This document shows, one piece after another, positions 62,081-64,000 of a stretch of 64,000 nt of DNA. Every line of letters starts with the position of its first letter. Positions within the stretch are counted from its first letter, which is position 1. The position numbers and the translations under genes were made by a program. This stretch comes from an uncultured Clostridia bacterium (GTDB lineage: Bacteria > Bacillota > Clostridia > Oscillospirales > UBA644), in assembly GCA_948443805.1 (NCBI GenBank), contig CAOJUB010000006.1:1-64000 (forward strand), in the 5' to 3' direction. Under the pieces are notes generated by a model that saw nothing but the letters and a program-made list of their open reading frames with translations, was not told where the DNA came from and made no database searches.

Positions 62081-63565
62081 ATGAAGAAAGAAAAAGTTGC
62101 TCTCGGCGACGCCGGGATCTACGACGCCCGTCAGTTGGGTGTCGGTAAAATGCTGATTCTTGGGGTTCAGCATTTGTTCGCCATGTTCGGCGCAACGGTT
62201 CTGGTTCCGCTTCTGACAGGCCTTGACGTTGCGACCACACTTTTATTCGCCGGTTTGGGAACGCTGCTTTTCCATTTGATTACCAAAGGAAAAGTTCCGG
62301 CGTTTCTCGGTTCTTCCTTTGCGTTTCTCGGCGGTTATGCCGGCATTACCATGCTGGCGGGAACAGCCGGATATGAAAATTTCACAACGGTTCAGCTTCT
62401 TCCGTACGCTTGCCTTGGCGTTGCCTGCGCCGGCTTGGTTTATCTGATTCTTGCCGCGCTGATTAAAGCCGTCGGCATAAACCGCGTGATGAAATTCTTT
62501 CCGCCGGTGGTTACCGGTCCGATCATTATTGCGATAGGTCTCGGCCTGGCGGGCTCCGCCGTTAATAACTGCCAGACAAACTGGCTGGTTGCCTTTATTG
62601 CGCTTGCCATTATTATTGTGTTCAACATTTGGGGAAAAGGCATGGCAAAAATCATCCCGATTCTTCTCGGCGTTCTCGGTTCCTGCCTGGTTGCCGTTAT
62701 CCTTTCGGTTACCTGCGGACAGACGATTGTTCTGGAGAGCGGCGCCGAGGTAATCGCCATTGGCGGAAATCCCAATTTCCAGCTGTTTGACGTTGCCGCG
62801 CTGAACGATTTTATGAACGCCGCCTGGATCGGTTTCCCGATCAGTCTTGACCGGACGATTTTCGGTATCGACTGGAGCCAGTCATCGCTGGTTATCAGTT
62901 CAATTATTGCCATTACACCGCTTGCCCTGGCGACCATGATGGAGCATATCGGCGATGTCTGCGCAATTTCTTCCACTGTCGGAAAGAACTTTGTTCAGGA
63001 TCCCGGTCTTCACCGGACGCTTACCGGAGACGGTCTTGCAACAACGATCGCATCGGTTTTCGGCGCGCCGGCCAATACCACCTATGGTGAAAATACAGGT
63101 GTTCTTGCGCTTTCCAAAGTTTATGACCCCCGCGTTATCCGCATTGCCGCAGTTTTTGCCGCCGTTCTTTCTTTCTGCCCGAAGTTTTCGGCTCTGATAC
63201 ATCTGATTCCCACGGCGGTTATCGGCGGTATTTCCTTTGTGCTGTACGGCATGATTTCTGCGGTTGGTGTTCGCAATGTTGTGGAGAATAAAGTTGATTT
63301 CAGCAAGAGCAGAAACCTGATTATTGCCGCAGTCATTCTGGTCTGCGCGCTGGGACTCACCAGCGGTATCAGCTTCTCGGTAGGCCCGGCAACGATTTCT
63401 TTGTCGGCTCTTGCCGTTGCGTCGATTGCCGGAATTCTGCTCAACGCGGTTCTTCCGGGAAAAGACTATGTATTCTCAGCGGAAGACCCGAAAGACACCG
63501 GGGTAAATTTTGCCGTGGGGCAATCTGCAAAATCGCTGACAGAAGAAAAGTCGGAAAAGAAATAA
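62081..63565 (+). CDS. uraA: Uracil permease (NCS2 family)
   Basis: MLILGVQHLFAMFGATVLVPLLTGLDVATTLLFAGLGTLLFHLITKGKVPAFLGSSFAF; MEHIGDVCAIS. Confidence 0.95.
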   Translation: MKKEKVALGDAGIYDARQLGVGKMLILGVQHLFAMFGATVLVPLLTGLDVATTLLFAGLGTLLFHLITKGKVPAFLGSSFAFLGGYAGITMLAGTAGYENFTTVQLLPYACLGVACAGLVYLILAALIKAVGINRVMKFFPPVVTGPIIIAIGLGLAGSAVNNCQTNWLVAFIALAIIIVFNIWGKGMAKIIPILLGVLGSCLVAVILSVTCGQTIVLESGAEVIAIGGNPNFQLFDVAALNDFMNAAWIGFPISLDRTIFGIDWSQSSLVISSIIAITPLALATMMEHIGDVCAISSTVGKNFVQDPGLHRTLTGDGLATTIASVFGAPANTTYGENTGVLALSKVYDPRVIRIAAVFAAVLSFCPKFSALIHLIPTAVIGGISFVLYGMISAVGVRNVVENKVDFSKSRNLIIAAVILVCALGLTSGISFSVGPATISLSALAVASIAGILLNAVLPGKDYVFSAEDPKDTGVNFAVGQSAKSLTEEKSEKK

Positions 63566-63591
63566 TCATTCCTGAAAAAAGAAATGTCCGG

Positions 63592-63615
63592 AGCATAGTC
63601 TCCGGACATTTTTAC
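63592..63615 (+). terminator. Intrinsic terminator downstream of uraA
   Basis: ATGTCCGGAG-CATAGT-CTCCGGACATTTTT. Confidence 0.9.
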
Positions 63616-63642
63616 AGAAATCTGAATTTTTTTGACCGCCTC

Positions 63643-63671
63643 TTGACAGCGGCGGTTTCCCGGGTTATAAT
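63643..63671 (+). promoter_or_regulatory. Promoter of FMN riboswitch/ribU
   Basis: TTGACA - 17 nt - TATAAT. Confidence 0.9.
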
Positions 63672-63682
63672 AAGAGCGAAAA

Positions 63683-63797
63683 TGATCTTCGGGGCAGGGA
63701 GAATTTCCCGACCGGCGGTAACAGTCCGCGAACGAGCCAAGCTCGCCGAGCAGGTGGAATTCCTGCGCCGACGGTATAGTCCGGATACGAGAAGACA
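63683..63797 (+). ncRNA. FMN riboswitch (RFN element)
   Basis: GATCTTCGGGGCAGGGAGAATTTCCCGACCGGCGGTAACAGTCCGCGA...GGTGGAATTCCTGCGCCGACGGTATAGTCCGGATACGAGAAGAC. Confidence 0.97.
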
Positions 63798-63844
63798 GCC
63801 GCATTTTCCTTCGGGGAAAGTGCCGGCAGCCTGTATGTAAAATA

Positions 63845-63875
63845 GGTTCCCGAATGTTGCATTCGGGAACTTTTT
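63845..63875 (+). terminator. FMN riboswitch expression-platform terminator
   Basis: GGTTCCCGAAT-GTTGC-ATTCGGGAAC-TTTTT. Confidence 0.85.
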
Positions 63876-63926
63876 GTTTTTCTGCTGGGAAGATCTTTTT
63901 CAGAAAAAAGAAAGGACTGGCTGAAA

Positions 63927-64000
63927 ATGAAAAACCAATCTCTCAAAAAAATGGCGGTTACCGCCTTGTTTGCCGCAATCAGCGTTGTTTTGATGTACCT
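63927..64000 (+). CDS. ribU: ECF riboflavin transporter S component RibU (5' part, truncated by window)
   Basis: MKNQSLKKMAVTALFAAISVVLMYL... directly downstream of the FMN riboswitch. Confidence 0.75.
   Translation, partial: MKNQSLKKMAVTALFAAISVVLMY

Overview
This window spans the replication-origin region of a low-GC, Firmicutes/Clostridia-like genome. Genes from about 12.0 to 26.0 kb lie on the minus strand (mscL, mnmG, prfB, glyS, gyrA, gyrB, remB, recF, dnaN, dnaA). Genes from about 26.2 to 33.8 kb lie on the plus strand (rpmH, rnpA, yidD, yidC, khpB/jag, mnmE, rsmA, GH94 phosphorylase). The left part holds parS, parA, parB and serS. The right part holds mreBCD-mrdA-minD-mgsA, several aaRS genes, a Gld-type ABC locus, sporulation regulators (sigG, spoIIID), addB, and ECF S components under THF and FMN riboswitches. 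No tRNA, rRNA, CRISPR array or obvious transposon was recognised. The most interesting material is non-coding. (i) mnmG and mnmE, which encode the two partner enzymes of U34 tRNA modification, each have a terminator-like hairpin directly against the start/SD region with no room for a promoter after it. Each also has a short leader ORF, and mnmG has a perfect competing helix. (ii) A three-way-junction-like leader with an antiterminator/terminator pair precedes a uracil permease. (iii) A 12-bp hairpin sequesters the SD of spoIIID. (iv) A 123-bp tandem repeat upstream of a sodium symporter duplicates its start region as a truncated ORF and creates a 15-bp inverted repeat with the real gene. (v) oriC has TTTTCAACA-type candidate DnaA boxes and a DnaA-trio-like motif, next to a dnaA gene with an insertion in its DNA-binding signature. 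(vi) A solitary minD lacks the C-terminal membrane-targeting tail, with minC, minE and rodA missing around it. All calls come from reading the sequence; no searches were run.
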